Assembly (NCBI GenBank): GCA_036250225.1
Contig: JAPZLL010000006.1
Coordinates: 806,001 to 870,000, forward strand
DNA: 64,000 bases
From: Cercophora sp. LCS_1
Taxonomy: Eukaryota > Ascomycota > Sordariomycetes > Sordariales > Lasiosphaeriaceae
Direction: 5' to 3'
Shown here: positions 46,410 to 56,130 of the stretch, piece after piece
How positions within the stretch are numbered: position 1 is the stretch's first letter
Layout: each line of letters opens with the position of its first letter
The notes under the pieces: model-generated
What the model was told of the DNA's origin: nothing
Seen by the model: the letters and a program-made list of their open reading frames with translations, nothing else
The model's database searches: none
Program-made: the position numbers and the translations under genes

Positions 46410-46740
46410 ACTGGCCATACACTTCAAGCACTCGTGCGTGATCAACAGGCCTGGAACTAGGTCCTCCCGTTCTTTGGGGGCAAGCCCTATGAACTTGAGC
46501 CATTTGAGGTTCCCATCGAGGACCTAACCCATGCCTACGAAGAAGTGCCTGGTGAGCTAGTGGTACGGAGGAGAGTACAGGTATCTTGGCTGTGTCGAAA
46601 CGGTGTACCCGGGGCGACGCCGTCATCAAGCGTTAGGACGGGGGATGCAAAACTAGGCTTGGTGGATGATAACGTCCGGGACAGCGCCCCCAGCTGGAAG
46701 GGCTGTGTATCCAGACGAACAGAGATCACAAGCGGCTTGT
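46410..46740 (+). pseudogene. decayed, rearranged copy of orphan gene B
   Basis: Two blocks match gene B exon 3 on the opposite strand orientation. Block 1 (about 46448-46555) reads QAWN-stop-VLPFFGG..PFEVPIEDLTHAYEE against QAWNQVLPSFG..AFEIPIDDLTRAYKK in gene B. Block 2 (about 46590-46700) reads AVSKRCTRGDAVIKR-stop-DG against VVSKRYTRQDTVIKRWNG. In about 54 bases of block 2 there are 8 differences by hand alignment. Roughly 250 bases present in gene B between the blocks are missing. Stops replace a Gln and a Trp codon, so the copy cannot encode the protein. Confidence 0.8.
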
Positions 46741-47127
46741 TCTAGCACCCAGTTAACAACAAGTGGTGGCGACATGTGCGGTTATGTGCACAATGGTATG
46801 TATATTGAGGTTATCCTTCAAACTAAACTATGTAAAATCCAGGGAAAAGCTGCGTAATATCTACAATACATGGGGTGGGGTAAAAGCATCGGAAAAGGAG
46901 GTGTGACATACAGAATCTGACCGAGAGTGAACCTGTTTGATAGGAAAGAAAGAGGAAAAAACGCACAAAGAAGAAGAGAACATGCGTAAATACTGAGCTG
47001 CCTTCTCCACCAAATCCGCACTAACCTCACAAATGCATCAACCTCCATCGTTGGGGCATTCTCTCACCGACATACTACCCGTCACGGGTAACCCGAATCA
47101 ACTTCCTTGCTCAGTCTCTCCCACGCC
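46741..47127. other. intergenic region
   Basis: About 0.4 kb between the gene B relic and the first zinc-finger gene. No gene seen. Confidence 0.5.
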
Positions 47128-48057
47128 CTAAACGTCTCCACAGCCGCCATTCATTAGATCCGGAAGAGGAACACTAGGGAAAACCACCTCCCAGATCTTC
47201 TCGTACTCGGTCCTATCATCGCCTCGCTTATCGCCTCCCACAGGCCCACTCAGCCAGTACTCAAGAGTCATCATCTTCTTGGAGTCAAGACCGTCCACAA
47301 CTGGTGCCGTGGCGCTAAGCTCACACTCGCGCCGTACAATGTGTGCATCGCACTCGCTGTGAGTGGAAAACGTCTCGCCGCACACAGGGCAGTAGGGAGG
47401 TCGCTCATGGTCATGGGCCAGGTGCTCTCTTAGTGCGTCGCCAGACCGGTGTGGGTCACGGTAGACGCATTGCGGGTATTGCTTTGGGTTGCGAAGGCCG
47501 TATGGACAGGGGTACCGTGAGCCTCGTGTTGTGGCAGGAGACGCTGGAGGTGAGGCCTTGGGTGACGTGGGTGTGGTGGGCGGAGATGATGTCGAGAGAC
47601 GCGCTCCTGTACGAAAAACGGCGCTGTTGTCGTTGAGACCTGAGGAGATGACAGTTGGTGGCTGGGCCGGCAGCTGTGGGCGTCTGGAACGCTTCTGCAC
47701 GATGCCGTTTGGCTGTGTACTAACGCGGCCTCTCTTGGGCGTGGAGCGCGGCCCCGTTGGCTGACGATGCTGAACGTGTTTGGCGGCCCGTATTGTGAGA
47801 TTAGGATCGTCTCGGAGGTCGTCCTCGGTGCCTTCACTGTTTGACAAAGGACTCGCTGGATCAGCGTCGAACGAGCCACCAACGGTGCCGTCCGCTATGC
47901 CGTCACTTGGTCTCGTGAAGGGCGGCAGTTGGACGGATGGCGATTCTGGAGGATGTACTAAGGTCCACTCGGGCGTAGTAGGTTTGCGATTGCATGCGGC
48001 TTCGCTTGTTGTATCCTTGGCTGAGCCAGACTTGGTGGCGTTTGGAGCAAGGGCCAT
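47128..48057 (-). CDS. C2H2-like zinc-finger protein 1
   Basis: 309 residues from ATG 48057; the frame also extends to an ATG at 48363 with a good context, but that extra 102-residue part has no protein-like pattern, so the inner start is preferred. A basic, Ser/Thr/Pro-rich N-terminal half precedes a C-terminal finger region: CPYGLRNPKQYPQC..LREHLAHDH, then CPVCGETFSTHSECDAHIVRREC, followed by a conserved-looking YEKIWEVVFPSVPLPD tail. This order (CP-x-P..C, HL..H, C..C..F..H, then W..FP) is that of a fungal family of uncharacterised C2H2 proteins. It is the first of three related genes here. A regulatory or nucleic-acid-binding role is inferred from the fingers. Confidence 0.72.
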   Translation of the reverse strand: MALAPNATKSGSAKDTTSEAACNRKPTTPEWTLVHPPESPSVQLPPFTRPSDGIADGTVGGSFDADPASPLSNSEGTEDDLRDDPNLTIRAAKHVQHRQPTGPRSTPKRGRVSTQPNGIVQKRSRRPQLPAQPPTVISSGLNDNSAVFRTGARLSTSSPPTTPTSPKASPPASPATTRGSRYPCPYGLRNPKQYPQCVYRDPHRSGDALREHLAHDHERPPYCPVCGETFSTHSECDAHIVRRECELSATAPVVDGLDSKKMMTLEYWLSGPVGGDKRGDDRTEYEKIWEVVFPSVPLPDLMNGGCGDV

Positions 48058-48662
48058 GACCCCGGTATTCTGCGGCACGGACTTCGTATGGCCGAGCGAG
48101 GAAGGGACGGACTGCTCAGCGGGAATAATTGATGAGGAGGCTGGGGAACGACAAAAGTGTATATGTATCCCAGAGCTGGCCTTGCTCGCAGCGAAGAGAC
48201 CGAGCCTTGTCAATCTGGTCAGTCGGTCGCCGTTGACTAAAGTCCGCGCACTATCTGTCGGCTGGAGCTGACCCGCCGATGTCAGGGGTTCTGGCCACCG
48301 ATGTGCACCAATCAGATTTGGCAACCAAGGCCGCGACCCCCGAAGCGCCTGCACAATTGCCATGGCACCGCAAGCACACAGTTTCGTAGTTATGCACCCT
48401 AAGCAGGCATGTGGGAAACCTCTTGGAAATCCCGCTTGTCAATTGTCACATTTCTTGTGCCCCGAGGCGTTCTCTTGCCTTTCGTTCCAACTCGGCAGGA
48501 GATTGCAGTTTGGCGCGGGGTGGGCGCAACTTCAAACCCGACCGTCGAGAGAAAGCACGTTCTTGAACATCGGGCGTGGTTTCGGAACACACCTAATCAA
48601 CGGCTATGTTAATATGTGAACAAAGGCAAGGTATTTACAAGGTATCTGCTCAAAATGCCCCT
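48058..48662. other. spacer between tandem zinc-finger genes 1 and 2
   Basis: About 0.6 kb. It includes the possible N-terminal extension of gene 1 up to 48363 and otherwise holds only promoter and terminator space. Confidence 0.5.
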
Positions 48663-50078
48663 TCAGATTACATGTTGGCCGCCAAGAACAAAACCCGCAA
48701 CAGTGTGTCTCTTTGTTGTTAAAAAAACTTTGTCTCGGTCACTCTCCATCTGTTGTGTACCCACAAACATGCTTTGTCTAGACGCTGGGTTCGTGTATCC
48801 CATCAAGTCAACTTCATAAGGGTATTCGAATTCTGAGCTCAGACAACGCTCATGATTTCTGTCAAAGCTTGAGACGGACTGGGTGGACAAGTAGTTGAAA
48901 TCCGACATGGATACAAAGGGGATTTCACTTGGGCATGACAAAGGGATTGACAGCTGCGGAGGCATGGTGAAATCCCCCATCATCATGTTCGTCGATGATA
49001 CTGGGTAACCCGGGTAGGGGTTGTAGGTAGGGAGTTCCTTCCGTGGGTGGTAATCTCCCATTGCGGTTGACCTGGTGGTGAGACTCTCGCCCTTCGTAGC
49101 ATCGATAGATTGAGACGGCGTCACGCTGAACACAGCTGGAGATGTTTCAAATCGCCCCAGCAGCCGGTCGATGAATTTGTCAAAGAGTTGAACTGCCCCC
49201 TCGAGTTGTTCCGGGGGTACTGGTTCTGCCCACTCGAGAGTCTCGGATGTTATCTCAGCGCCGTTGGCCAGCCAGAATGCTCGTAAGCGATGAAGGGATT
49301 CGTCAGAGCTGTTATCGACATACGGTGTTTTGGGAGGATTCATGCCCGGAAAGAGATTGTGCCACAGGCTCACCCACTTCTTCTCGGTTGAAGATTTGCC
49401 GCGACTCTGAGACTGCCGAAGGTTGCATCGTTGAACACCAAGCTGGTGGGTTTTCAAGGCCTCGACCGAACCGAATATCTCAAAGCAACGCCCGCAGTGG
49501 AAGATTGCGTTGCCGTGCTTTCTCTTTAGATGCTGCTTCATGTCCTTGAACCTGGTGATCTTGATGAGACTGCAGGCATGATAGGTCTGGGGATTGCTCT
49601 TCCAGAAAGGACAAGCTAAAAACAGCGTTTCAGTCTCATTTTGAAAGGCGGCGGCAAGAGGCTGAGGAGGCGGTTTGCTGGGCGTGCTGTGCAGTGGAAG
49701 TGGCGGTGGGTCAAAGAATCCTTCGTAACCATGATCGTCGTCTCCATGTTGCGCTCCAAGGGCTGATACCGCCCTGTCCGTCTCTGATGCCTCTCCTCTA
49801 TGGCCCGCGTCTAACCAAAGAGGTTGTCCCAACTGTAGTGAGGACGCCTTGAGCTCCAGACTGGCAGTCGCCTCTCCATGGGACCCATATTTCTCGTCTA
49901 TCAGAGTTTGAACAGGAGGGTTGGGCCGGACTCGGAGCAACTTCTTAAGGCCTCCATACTGCTTGGTCCCCCGTCGAGATGGCAGCTGAGAGGAGGCGTT
50001 TGACCCGGGTAAAAGCAGTGTCGTTTTTGTTGATAAGACACCATCGTCGGTTTTTCGTGGCTGACGACCAAGACGCAT
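48663..50078 (-). CDS. C2H2-like zinc-finger protein 2
   Basis: 471 residues from ATG 50078 (context AAACATG); the frame is open to 50225 but that part is Phe/His/Cys-rich and unlikely to be coding. The finger region reads LACPFWKSNPQTYHAC..RFKDMKQHLKRKHGN, then FHCGRCFEIFGSVEALKTHQLGVQRC, and is followed by KKWVSLWHNLFPGMNPPKTPY. This is the same order as in the genes at 47.1 and 51.7 kb. The remaining C-terminus is Ser/Pro/Tyr-rich. It lies in tandem with gene 1 and divergent from gene 3. DNA binding is inferred; no target is known. Confidence 0.82.
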   Translation of the reverse strand: MRLGRQPRKTDDGVLSTKTTLLLPGSNASSQLPSRRGTKQYGGLKKLLRVRPNPPVQTLIDEKYGSHGEATASLELKASSLQLGQPLWLDAGHRGEASETDRAVSALGAQHGDDDHGYEGFFDPPPLPLHSTPSKPPPQPLAAAFQNETETLFLACPFWKSNPQTYHACSLIKITRFKDMKQHLKRKHGNAIFHCGRCFEIFGSVEALKTHQLGVQRCNLRQSQSRGKSSTEKKWVSLWHNLFPGMNPPKTPYVDNSSDESLHRLRAFWLANGAEITSETLEWAEPVPPEQLEGAVQLFDKFIDRLLGRFETSPAVFSVTPSQSIDATKGESLTTRSTAMGDYHPRKELPTYNPYPGYPVSSTNMMMGDFTMPPQLSIPLSCPSEIPFVSMSDFNYLSTQSVSSFDRNHERCLSSEFEYPYEVDLMGYTNPASRQSMFVGTQQMESDRDKVFLTTKRHTVAGFVLGGQHVI

Positions 50079-51674
50079 GTTTGACTCGAGGTCGAGCGGC
50101 AGCCTTGCCCGCGGCGACAATGTGTGGAACCTGGACGGCCACTGAGAGAACGACTGAAATGTTGAGCACTGGTGAAGGAAGTGAAAACAATGTGCATGAA
50201 TTTTGGACGAAAAGCGAAATTGCATGTCTCATTGCCTAGAGAGGTGGTCCGCGGCCCATTGTCGGTGGCGAATTGTCGTCGTGTTCTACACAGACCGGGC
50301 TGCACACAGCGTGTAGGCTTGGCCATCCCTGAACCCCTTGAGCATGCATTAGGTAGGGTCAGGGCCGGGGACACACAATTGCATTTTATTCAGAGCAAAG
50401 TGCAAGCGCGACCACGAAGGGAAGTAACAACATTGCGCGCCCGGATAAATACAAGTAGGTAAAATACAAAGGGCTGCGCCTTCTATCTTTTGCGGCAGTC
50501 AACTTTTTTCGTCATGATTCAGATCCAATTGACCGGACACCTTCCCGGTCGGTGGATTGGCTCTCATGAACCAGTTTGAGGTTGCCCACTGGGTCGAAAC
50601 GCGGCCTCAAACCCGGCCAGGGTGTTCGTGGCGGTCCTAATCTTGTCCTCGGTAAAGCCTTCCCCCGTCGCCTTCGGTCGTCTAAGTCGGTCGTGGCTGA
50701 TCGGGAGGTGGGGATCTTGCTGCCAGAGCGCCAACCGCAGACTCTCGAGGTCGGCTGCATTGGGCCGTGTCCTGGAGATTGAAACATCAGCAAACCCTCC
50801 AAAATGAATGCTGCACAGTCACATACATCTGACCTGCTGCTTCCATTGCGTCTACTTCGGGGATCCGCCAATCAACTCGGTAGAGAATTGGGAGGTATTG
50901 ATATCGCAGGGAGCTTTGGCGTGACAAATGGCGAGCTAGCCTTGGATGTTCATCATGGATCACAAACGGATGGGTCCCCTAGAGCCCTCGGGACTGTATT
51001 TGTACGGCATCTGCTGCTCTACACATCGTCGCCAGCATGAGCGCGTAGCGAGCGTACTCGGTATTGAGAGTACACAATCCACGTCCAGGTGTACTTGTTG
51101 TCTACACATTATGTCGGATTGGGCGGTGGGAGAACCGGATCTCCCGGCTGCCCGACCTGTGGTGGTTAGGACCCCGAAGGCCGCTCGCGGCGCTGAGCCG
51201 ACGGGAGTGTGCGGCACGAAGACTGGTTGGTCCAGGCCCAGGGGAGCGGTTGCCTTGCTGGGCGGCGCGTTGAAGACGGCCGACCCCCCTGCCGACACAG
51301 GCTCGCCGCTACACACATTGTACGTTCCGCTCACGCGCTCTCATTTCAAGCCGCCCACCGCTGGGGTCTTGTCATTTGCATCTTCCCCGCCGCCGTTTCG
51401 TCCAATTCACCCTCGTTTCCTTGCGCGCCCTCATTCATACGTACATTCTTTCGCACTCACTGCCGCTCTCCTCAACTCAGTAGAAGGTCATTCTTCTAAT
51501 CGTTCGTTTTATTTTTATGGACAGTCAAGAGGTGTGACACGATGTCATTGTTCTTTCTTTTCACGTGAAACCTCGTTGCTGCTCGACCCAACGGCTGCAC
51601 CTTCCCGCCCCGTCCGCGAAACACCCGCTGTCAAGCCGGGGCTGTGCAACACCAACGTCTGCGACCGCGGTCCG
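50079..51674. other. divergent promoter region between zinc-finger genes 2 and 3
   Basis: About 1.6 kb. The gene 3 frame is open upstream to 50946, but the translation there is low in protein-like pattern and is read as 5' leader. No other gene seen. Confidence 0.5.
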
Positions 51675-52688
51675 ATGCCGAGAGCGCCTCCGAGAAAACG
51701 TCCCACTTCGAGGTCGTCACCATACAAAACGGAAGAGAATGAGCCTTTGCGACTGGCTTGCCCCTTCTTCAAAAACGACCCTACCAGTTGCCCTCATGTC
51801 TGTCACGGGTTTTCCTGCCTCGCCAAGCGACTTCCCGATCTTAAGCAACATATCGAGCTGCACCACGCGCAGCCGCTGCACTGCCCAACATGCGGTGAAA
51901 TCTTCAACGGGGATGACAAGGACAACAGGAAGGCAGCCCACATCCGGGAGCGGGCCTGTCCGAAGAGGGATTTCTCCTATGACGGCGTGACGCCTGACAT
52001 GCTCACGAAGCTGAGAAACGCCAGCAAGGAAACGCAGAGAGAAAAGAAGCCACAGGTGGAGGCACCTGGAGCTGCGACACTCCATGAGCGGAGATGGTAC
52101 TGGATGTTCAGCGTCGTTCTGCCAGGCGCCCAACTCCCCAAGTCACCGCATTTCGTTCAAGTCTCTGCCATAGATTCTTCTTCAGCAAGCCATGCCATTG
52201 GGAATATTCGATTATTTCGCCCTCAAGCATTGGAAATTGTTCAGCTCCACGGGTGTGAGAGGCCTGAGGTTTTGGTTGATCATTTCCTGGAAGCCCTCGC
52301 CAGGTTTCTCGAGAGAAAGGTGTATGGAACCCAAGTATCAGCTGCCACCGATGAAAATGATGGAGGCCTGATTGGCCCGCCCGCTCCTTCGGCGCCGGAG
52401 CGTATCCAGTACGATGCGGCGTTGGCAACGCTACTGGGCTATCCCAACCACGCACATGCGTCGGCATCAACAACCCCCCCTGGAAATGCTTCTGGTCCTT
52501 CTCAACTACCTGACATCTCGCCCTCCTCGGCTTTTGACTTCTGGATTCCTGAGAACGACACAATAGATATTGCTCCTCCGTTATACCCACTGGAATGCCT
52601 CGCAGGCTGCCCCGTCAACGGGCATGAGAAGCCATCACCCATGACAACGCTGTCACGTATAACAACGCCACAATCACCACACACATGA
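51675..52688 (+). CDS. C2H2-like zinc-finger protein 3
   Basis: 337 residues from ATG 51675 (MPRAPPRKRPTSRSSPYK). The finger region comes early: LACPFFKNDPTSCPHVC..RLPDLKQHIELHHAQ, then LHCPTCGEIFNGDDKDNRKAAHIRERAC, a YDGVTPDMLTKL segment, and RRWYWMFSVVLPGAQLPKSPH. The rest includes a helical segment (EVLVDHFLEALARFLERK) that corresponds in position to FDKFIDRLLGRFE of protein 2. The frame is open 243 codons further upstream, but the inner ATG matches where the conserved part begins. Third paralogue of the local family; transcribed away from the other two. Confidence 0.82.
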   Translation: MPRAPPRKRPTSRSSPYKTEENEPLRLACPFFKNDPTSCPHVCHGFSCLAKRLPDLKQHIELHHAQPLHCPTCGEIFNGDDKDNRKAAHIRERACPKRDFSYDGVTPDMLTKLRNASKETQREKKPQVEAPGAATLHERRWYWMFSVVLPGAQLPKSPHFVQVSAIDSSSASHAIGNIRLFRPQALEIVQLHGCERPEVLVDHFLEALARFLERKVYGTQVSAATDENDGGLIGPPAPSAPERIQYDAALATLLGYPNHAHASASTTPPGNASGPSQLPDISPSSAFDFWIPENDTIDIAPPLYPLECLAGCPVNGHEKPSPMTTLSRITTPQSPHT

Positions 52689-53396
52689 ACCGATGCAAAA
52701 ACGCGAACAGCTTGCCCCCATTCCCTTTGTCTTGATATATTTTACTCTTTCGGCCTTGCTTGGTGTTGCCTAAAGGCCATATACATTACTACTTCTTACT
52801 TTCATCACAGCAACCTAGACCCCTGGCAGACTTCAGAGTCAATGACTTTATGTATCCGCCAGGTTTGCTTCACCAGCTTTCCTTATTCCTTGGAGGAACG
52901 ATCTGTCAATCAGCATTCGCAGTTTTGACGCTGACAACGAACGACATGGACGAGGAATTTGTCTCGAGTCAACACCTGGGTTCTATAGTTATGCCCGTCC
53001 ATGAGATAACAGGGTTTGACGAAAGAGATGGCGTCATGAAATTTTTGTATTATTATCTTTGTCATTTCTCATTTCTCATTGCTCCATAGCGACGGCCTTC
53101 AAAGAAAAACGGGGCAGCGTCTCATGTGTTAGTTATCTAGATCAGGCAGTGGAATAAAACAGAAAATAGGTGGAGCGACCATCGTGTTGAGGGTCCGCGT
53201 CGTGTGTCCAGTGGTAAATGTATGACGAGAGGGTTGTATTCGCATCCGAGCCGTGGGGCTCATTCGACCTCAACGTCACGGCACTTCCCTCCGGCTCTTC
53301 GACGATGGACGACAAAAGCCTCGACTACGCATGCTCAATCTATGAGGTCTTGCTATATCGTCAACGTGATCTAGCTACCTAGTTGGGGTCACTCCT
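52689..53396. other. intergenic region, convergent 3' ends
   Basis: About 0.7 kb. A 109-codon frame at 52760-53089 has no motif. No gene supported. Confidence 0.5.
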
Positions 53397-54248
53397 CTAT
53401 TGTTTGTGGCGGAGACGTATGAACCGAACCTCAAAGCCGTCGGGCAAAAAGTTGACTCCATGCACGTCATCTTGAGCTGCTGCATCAGCTAGATCTTTGG
53501 CTAGGGCACAGAGCTGACCGCTCCCTGGGCTGTCCTCGCTCCCCTCATACTCAAATTTGCTCTGGGACTGCCTCCACCGGATCAACCCCAAATCCGCGGA
53601 CTCGTATTCGCAAGACCAGTCGTTGCCTTCGAGCTGAGGCCCGTCGGCCACAACCACTAAAACGGCACGCAGAAACATGTGATTCTCTGCGAGCGCCTCG
53701 AACCCGCCCACGTCCATTTCCTTCCAAAAGAGCACTTCAGGCATGGCGACGTATCGAATCCACGACCAAGTGCCCACAGTCTTTCTCAGCAAGTCAGGTT
53801 CGAAGAATCGCTTGTAGTACTCTTCGAAAAACTCCACCAGACTGTCATGATCGGGGATGTACACGGCGTCAAAGGAGGGATTGAATGGGCGGGCGTAGCG
53901 GGCATTCCGGATCTGCTGCGGCGAAGGCGACGCGAGCTTGACCCCGTTTTCCTCCATCCAAGCCAGGGCGATGCTCCGGGCCTCGCGGTTGACCCAGGCC
54001 AGTGGCATGTCAATTCTAATGTCGTTGAATATGGCATGCTGCCATTCTAGATCGATGTTGTCGTGTTCTCCTCCTGGGTGGTAGTGGGCATCCTTCCCGA
54101 GCACCAAATGGCGGGGTTGCCAGCCCCCGCTCCTGTACCGGTGGATGTGTTGGGTCTTGGTGGTGCTTTGGATGACCATGTGCCAGATTTGGTTTCGGAG
54201 CTCGCCGGGGAGCAGTGAAAATAGAGTGAATGTGTTTGCGGCTGCCAT
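53397..54248 (-). CDS. 2EXR domain-containing protein
   Basis: A 283-residue single exon. The N-terminus TFTLFSLLPGELRNQIWHM is the F-box-like opening typical of the fungal 2EXR family, and MPLAWVNREARSIALAWM matches its second conserved block. FNPSFDAVYI further on is also usual for these proteins. The molecular role of 2EXR proteins is not established; they are expanded in filamentous ascomycetes. The start ATG 54248 precedes the conserved block by only nine residues and fits family length. Confidence 0.85.
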   Translation of the reverse strand: MAAANTFTLFSLLPGELRNQIWHMVIQSTTKTQHIHRYRSGGWQPRHLVLGKDAHYHPGGEHDNIDLEWQHAIFNDIRIDMPLAWVNREARSIALAWMEENGVKLASPSPQQIRNARYARPFNPSFDAVYIPDHDSLVEFFEEYYKRFFEPDLLRKTVGTWSWIRYVAMPEVLFWKEMDVGGFEALAENHMFLRAVLVVVADGPQLEGNDWSCEYESADLGLIRWRQSQSKFEYEGSEDSPGSGQLCALAKDLADAAAQDDVHGVNFLPDGFEVRFIRLRHKQ

Positions 54249-54641
54249 GATGGGTTGTGGTTACAAGAGCGCTCTGCGGTAGTGGCGCGGCCTAGATGCC
54301 GCCGGGCAGTTTGATGACTAATTAAGGTCAACCTGCGTGGTGCCTGCTCGAACTCTTGGCCGATGCATATCTTCGCCGTCGCGGTATGGGGCGGATGGCC
54401 GAGATGACCGAGGCAAATCTGTGGAGGAAACAGGCGTCAATACAAACGAGCTCTGTTCTTCACACACCCCATTTTCGTCTTCAATACCCATACGTGGGGT
54501 AACCCTGGCTCATGCCAGTATGGGCCGCAGTCCTGACAGGTCATCACTCGAGGCCCCGAGGGCTGGCTGGAGGGTGGTTTCATCTCTGATCTGGCTATCT
54601 TGTCTATAACTTCGTCGTCACCCCGTTGAGCACCTGCCCCG
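54249..54641. other. intergenic region
   Basis: About 0.4 kb between the 2EXR gene and the broken membrane-protein gene. No gene seen. Confidence 0.5.
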
Positions 54642-55463
54642 TTACCCGCTGACTGGCTCCTTCCTTCCCCAAAACCCACGCTGGACCATCTCAGACTCTG
54701 TTCCCGTCCTCACTAGGGCAGGCCCTTCTACTTCCAGTGACTCGACCCTTTTGACCTCGAACTCCTCGCTCATCAGCGCCAACTCAAATACGTTGATGAA
54801 CCGACACACGACCGCCGACGCCGCAGACCTCATGACGACAGGTACTGCATCGGACACCATCAAGAACATCAACCTCGAGAACACCAGCAGCCTAAACATG
54901 GCATGTCCCAGAGAAAACCCGGCCGCGACAGAGTGCACGATCATGGTCCACGGTATCGGTTTCGCAGCCGTGATGACGAACTTGGACTTTCCGCCGGCCA
55001 ATAACCCGCTGGAGTCTGACCCATGTCCGTCATCGCGCCTGCTCACCAGCTTTGGCGTCAGCCAAAACGACAAGGCCCCGATCAGATGAACCACTCCCGA
55101 TGCTGGTGTGTATCACGTTCGCAACCGCCCCCAGTGCAATAAGGTCGGGGTGAGGCCGAGAACAATGGTTGGACTGGTGATCATTTGCGAGGAGGAGGTG
55201 TTGGTGTTTTCGAGGATGCAGTCCAGCGCGCGGGAGCATTTATGTGGATGGCCGTCATCTGGGATCTCGCCCCAGTAGGTTTGGACTTCGTGAGCGCACG
55301 CCCATGTCGACATGTCGTCCATGCCCCAGACGATCCATTGCGGAAACCAGAGCTTGAATTTCAGTGGCGAGCCGACGAGGCCGAGGGACGCAGATATTGG
55401 AGCCGGCAGGGCGAGGAAGGGGAGTATTGCACACGTCAGGAGTGGCAAGAGGGTGAGTTTCAC
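54642..55463 (-). pseudogene. broken membrane-protein gene (lost start, in-frame TGA)
   Basis: Two frames in the same phase are separated by a single TGA at 55113-55115. The first encodes a hydrophobic leader (KLTLLPLLTCAILPFLAL..) and YWGEIPDDGHPHKCSRALDCILEN, a segment I associate with an uncharacterised fungal membrane-protein family. After the TGA the frame continues YTPASGVVHLIGALSFWLTP and further hydrophobic stretches (KPIPWTMIVHSVAAGF). The expected first codon at 55463 is GTG, and no ATG lies in frame shortly upstream. Lost start plus nonsense codon point to a pseudogene; an undetected first exon and a rare short intron remain possible. Confidence 0.6.
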
Positions 55464-56130
55464 TGTCGTTCTGGTTGGTGGATTGGTGCCGACATAGCCT
55501 GCAGTTGATTGTTTACATCGCGATGTTTGAACAGATTGGAGCGGCCAGTCTGCTGACTTTTGAAGGGACCCAGCTCAATGCCAGGGTGCAGTCAGCTCGC
55601 ATTTTGGCACCGGAATGATTCCCTCGCGGCAGTTGTTGCAGTCGTCGGTATCACCAGCATTTTTCGACCCCCCATTCGTCAGCCTTATCGTGCCAAGTGG
55701 AAGCTGACAACGCTCGCACCCCTCATATCTCAGTCTTTATCATACGAGAGGTGGTCTTGCATCGAAGCATCCTTTGGTGATGTCTTTGGCTCTCAGCTGC
55801 TTTTCTGGACCACATGTTACCATCACTTTTTTGCTCCAATATCGTTACCGATCTGCTGAGATCTTTCCCTCGTGGCTGCAGGTGTATCGTCTCACGACCG
55901 TGAGACGATATTAACCACCCATCCAATCACCGTTACGCGGGCTTGCAAATTGCTTACGGTTGGTGCAATACTGGTCGGACTCTAAACGCCCCGACAAGAT
56001 GGGAAAGCAACTGAAATTGTCTGTTAAATAGAGCTGAGCTGGCGGCGACACACTCCCTCGTTTGCCACAACGTTGCGACGATCGCCCATTTTCATCTCTG
56101 CCTGTTGCTGCTGAACCTCAGCTAAATAAA
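55464..56130. other. intergenic region with perfect palindrome
   Basis: About 0.67 kb upstream of the small secreted protein gene. It holds the palindrome at 55885-55910; no other gene is seen. Confidence 0.5.
55885..55910. repeat. perfect 12-bp inverted repeat with 2-base spacer
   Basis: TATCGTCTCACG, then AC, then its exact reverse complement. It lies about 220 bases upstream of the small secreted protein ATG. It could be a dimeric regulator site or a cruciform-forming element; neither can be proved from sequence. Confidence 0.75.

Noticed and set aside
50946..51674. N-terminal extension of zinc-finger gene 3 (243 codons)
   Set aside because: Translation has no protein-like pattern and includes Cys/His/Ser runs; the conserved part begins just after ATG 51675.
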